A stretch of DNA of 25,404 nucleotides from Deltaproteobacteria bacterium. GTDB lineage: Bacteria; Desulfobacterota; Deferrimicrobia; Deferrimicrobiales; Deferrimicrobiaceae. Positions 24,088-25,404 of this stretch are shown piece by piece. The position numbers and the translations under genes were made by a program. The notes below the pieces were generated by a model. That model worked only from the letters and a program-made list of their open reading frames with translations. It was not told where the DNA came from and made no database searches. The first letter of the stretch is position 1. Every line of letters starts with the position of its first letter. The stretch is from NCBI GenBank assembly GCA_003105225.1, contig PQAK01000220.1:1-25404 (forward strand), given 5' to 3'.

Positions 24088-25404
24088 TCACTCCTGCGCC
24101 ACGCGGATGGAAAGCTTCTCGCCGAGGCTCGTGAATTGCCGCACCCACGCCGCGGCGCTCGCGTCCCCGTCGGCGGCCCACTGGAGGAACTTCGGGTAAT
24201 CGGATTGCAGCATCCCGTAGAAGAGGTTCTGGGTCTTCCAGAAGGTCACCGGAAACGGCAGCGCGCGCCCCATTTCGACGACGGCGTCGAGATGCCGGAG
24301 CCGGGAAAGGTCGGAAGGAATCACGCGGAGGCGCTGCGCCATTCCCTCCACCGTTTTCGCGAGCGCATAGGCGAGCCCTTTCTCGTCGAGGGGGATCCCG
24401 GAGAAGGCGGCCTCCTCGAGCAGCCGGCGGATCCTCTCCAGGTCCGGCTCCTCCGCCTCGAAGGCCCTCCGCAGTCCGGCGCCGATGGCCAGTTCCGCCG
24501 CGAGAAAGAAGGACCGGGGAATCGGGTAGCCCACGTCCGACAGGAACCGCATGAGCGGCGCGTTCAACTCGTAGATCCGCCGGTACGCGGACAAGGCTTC
24601 GCCCTCGGAGGTTTCCAGCAGCATCCGCAGCACCTTGCGCAGGTGGTCCCGGAACAGGAATTTCAGGGAGTAGGCGTTTCCTCCGAAGATCCTGTCGACG
24701 GCGCGCAGGCTTTCCGGAAGATTGCCGCCTTGGAAGACGCCGGCGATCTCGCCGACGGCGGCATGGTAGGCTTCCTCCCCCCGGAATCCCCGGATGCCGC
24801 CGCTGACATTGTGGTCCCCGAGATGCAGCACCCCGAACGTGACCGCTTCGGACTCCCGGGTGACCAGGGAAGCGATCGTCGCCCTTCCCACGGCCAGCCT
24901 CGACTCTCCCGAATGCAGCAGGCGGAAGTCGTCGCGCCGCACCTCGTAGGCGAACAGCTCCGTCCGGTCCTCGTACTTCTCGAACAGGGAGCTTACGGCG
25001 TAATGGGCCCCGACCTTCTGCAGGTCCAGCATCGCGGGCCTCACGAATTTTTCGTAGATGTCCCGCCCGTCCCGGTGTTCCGGCAGGTTGCTCGCTGCCC
25101 GTTCGAGCCGCTCGAGGAAGCCGGGCTCCAGGCTGTCGCCCCCGAGCTCCCCCGCAAGCTGGAGGGATCTCCCGGCATATTGAAGCACCTGCACGGTTTC
25201 GAGGCCGGAGAGCTCGTCGAAGAACCAGCCGCAGCTGGTGTACATCAGCAGGGAGTGGCGCTGCATCTCCAGGAGCTTCAGGGCCGCCACCCGGTCGTCC
25301 TCCCTCAGGTTGGGCGCCCCCTGTTCGGTAAAGAAGTCATCCAGCCCGCCGTCGCGGTCCAGGATGACGTCCACGTAGGCGTTGCGGGCCTGCCAGGGGT
25401 CCTG
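24088..25404 (-). CDS. GH57-family / DUF3536 protein, C-terminal part (runs off the window edge)
   Basis: 438 residues are visible and the frame is still open at the right edge, so the N-terminal GH57 barrel lies outside. Internal GTG and ATG codons near the edge are not the real start: the sequence QDPWQARNAYVDVILDR continues past them. The visible part has the pattern of the DUF3536 region that follows a glycoside hydrolase family 57 domain, including LLMYTSCGWFFDELSGLETVQ split over residues near the start and a YELNAPLMRFLSD block. Some residues after the CGWFFDE motif form helical repeats. GH57 enzymes act on alpha-glucans (amylases, branching enzymes). It ends four bases before treY on the same strand, which supports a joint role in glycogen or maltodextrin to trehalose conversion. 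The exact activity cannot be given without the missing N-terminus. Confidence 0.85.
   Translation of the reverse strand, partial: QDPWQARNAYVDVILDRDGGLDDFFTEQGAPNLREDDRVAALKLLEMQRHSLLMYTSCGWFFDELSGLETVQVLQYAGRSLQLAGELGGDSLEPGFLERLERAASNLPEHRDGRDIYEKFVRPAMLDLQKVGAHYAVSSLFEKYEDRTELFAYEVRRDDFRLLHSGESRLAVGRATIASLVTRESEAVTFGVLHLGDHNVSGGIRGFRGEEAYHAAVGEIAGVFQGGNLPESLRAVDRIFGGNAYSLKFLFRDHLRKVLRMLLETSEGEALSAYRRIYELNAPLMRFLSDVGYPIPRSFFLAAELAIGAGLRRAFEAEEPDLERIRRLLEEAAFSGIPLDEKGLAYALAKTVEGMAQRLRVIPSDLSRLRHLDAVVEMGRALPFPVTFWKTQNLFYGMLQSDYPKFLQWAADGDASAAAWVRQFTSLGEKLSIRVAQE

Noticed and set aside
22134..24134. Long plus-strand open frame opposite treY
   Set aside because: No family motif. The treY frame has all catalytic elements.

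Overview
This is a GC-rich chromosomal segment, probably from a Gram-negative anaerobic or facultative bacterium of the deltaproteobacterial (Desulfobacterota-like) type. The taxonomic guess is inference. It rests on a UbiA/UbiD/UbiX set of the kind used in the futalosine route to menaquinone, a selenocysteine elongation factor, a receiver/GAF/GGDEF signalling set and a treY-GH57 pair. I see no rRNA, CRISPR array, insertion sequence, integrase or phage gene. Coding density is very high, and many starts are GTG or TTG with clear Shine-Dalgarno sequences.

Layout. (1) 56-4505: a minus-strand membrane methyltransferase-like gene, then a zinc-ribbon/rhomboid-like membrane protein that has lost the protease residues, then a secreted CotA-like multicopper oxidase. 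(2) 4553-6840: selB on the minus strand, divergent from a small Smr-domain gene. (3) 6824-7689: a divergent arsR/arsC pair around an AT-rich dyad. (4) 7240-15854: ten genes on the plus strand almost without gaps: arsC, ubiD, ubiA, ubiX, a lone receiver, a double-GAF protein, a GGDEF protein, def, fmt and rsmB. (5) 15999-17189: rpe, a half-size TSUP permease and a complete tRNA-Pro(CGG) with its terminator. (6) 17470-21184: a BBE-type FAD-linked oxidase behind a structured leader, then a TVP38/TMEM64 membrane protein and a mercuric-reductase-like flavoprotein. (7) 21207-25404: on the minus strand, treY and the C-terminal part of a GH57/DUF3536 protein that runs off the right edge.

How the genes work together. 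The UbiA, UbiD and UbiX homologues fit the late steps of menaquinone synthesis (prenylation, decarboxylation and prenyl-FMN supply). The next three genes form a compact signalling unit with ATGA and GTGA overlaps that should end in cyclic-di-GMP synthesis. It runs into translation-maturation genes (def, fmt, rsmB). The arsenic-type promoter sits at the head of this run, so metalloid stress could in principle read into quinone and signalling genes. The treY and GH57 genes belong to alpha-glucan/trehalose metabolism.

The items most worth a second look are the zinc-ribbon pseudo-rhomboid, the lack of a canonical start codon for rsmB, the coupling of arsC to the quinone/c-di-GMP run, the two inverted repeats ahead of the flavin oxidase, and the TVP38/flavoprotein pair. 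I did not find a clearly new multi-gene system.
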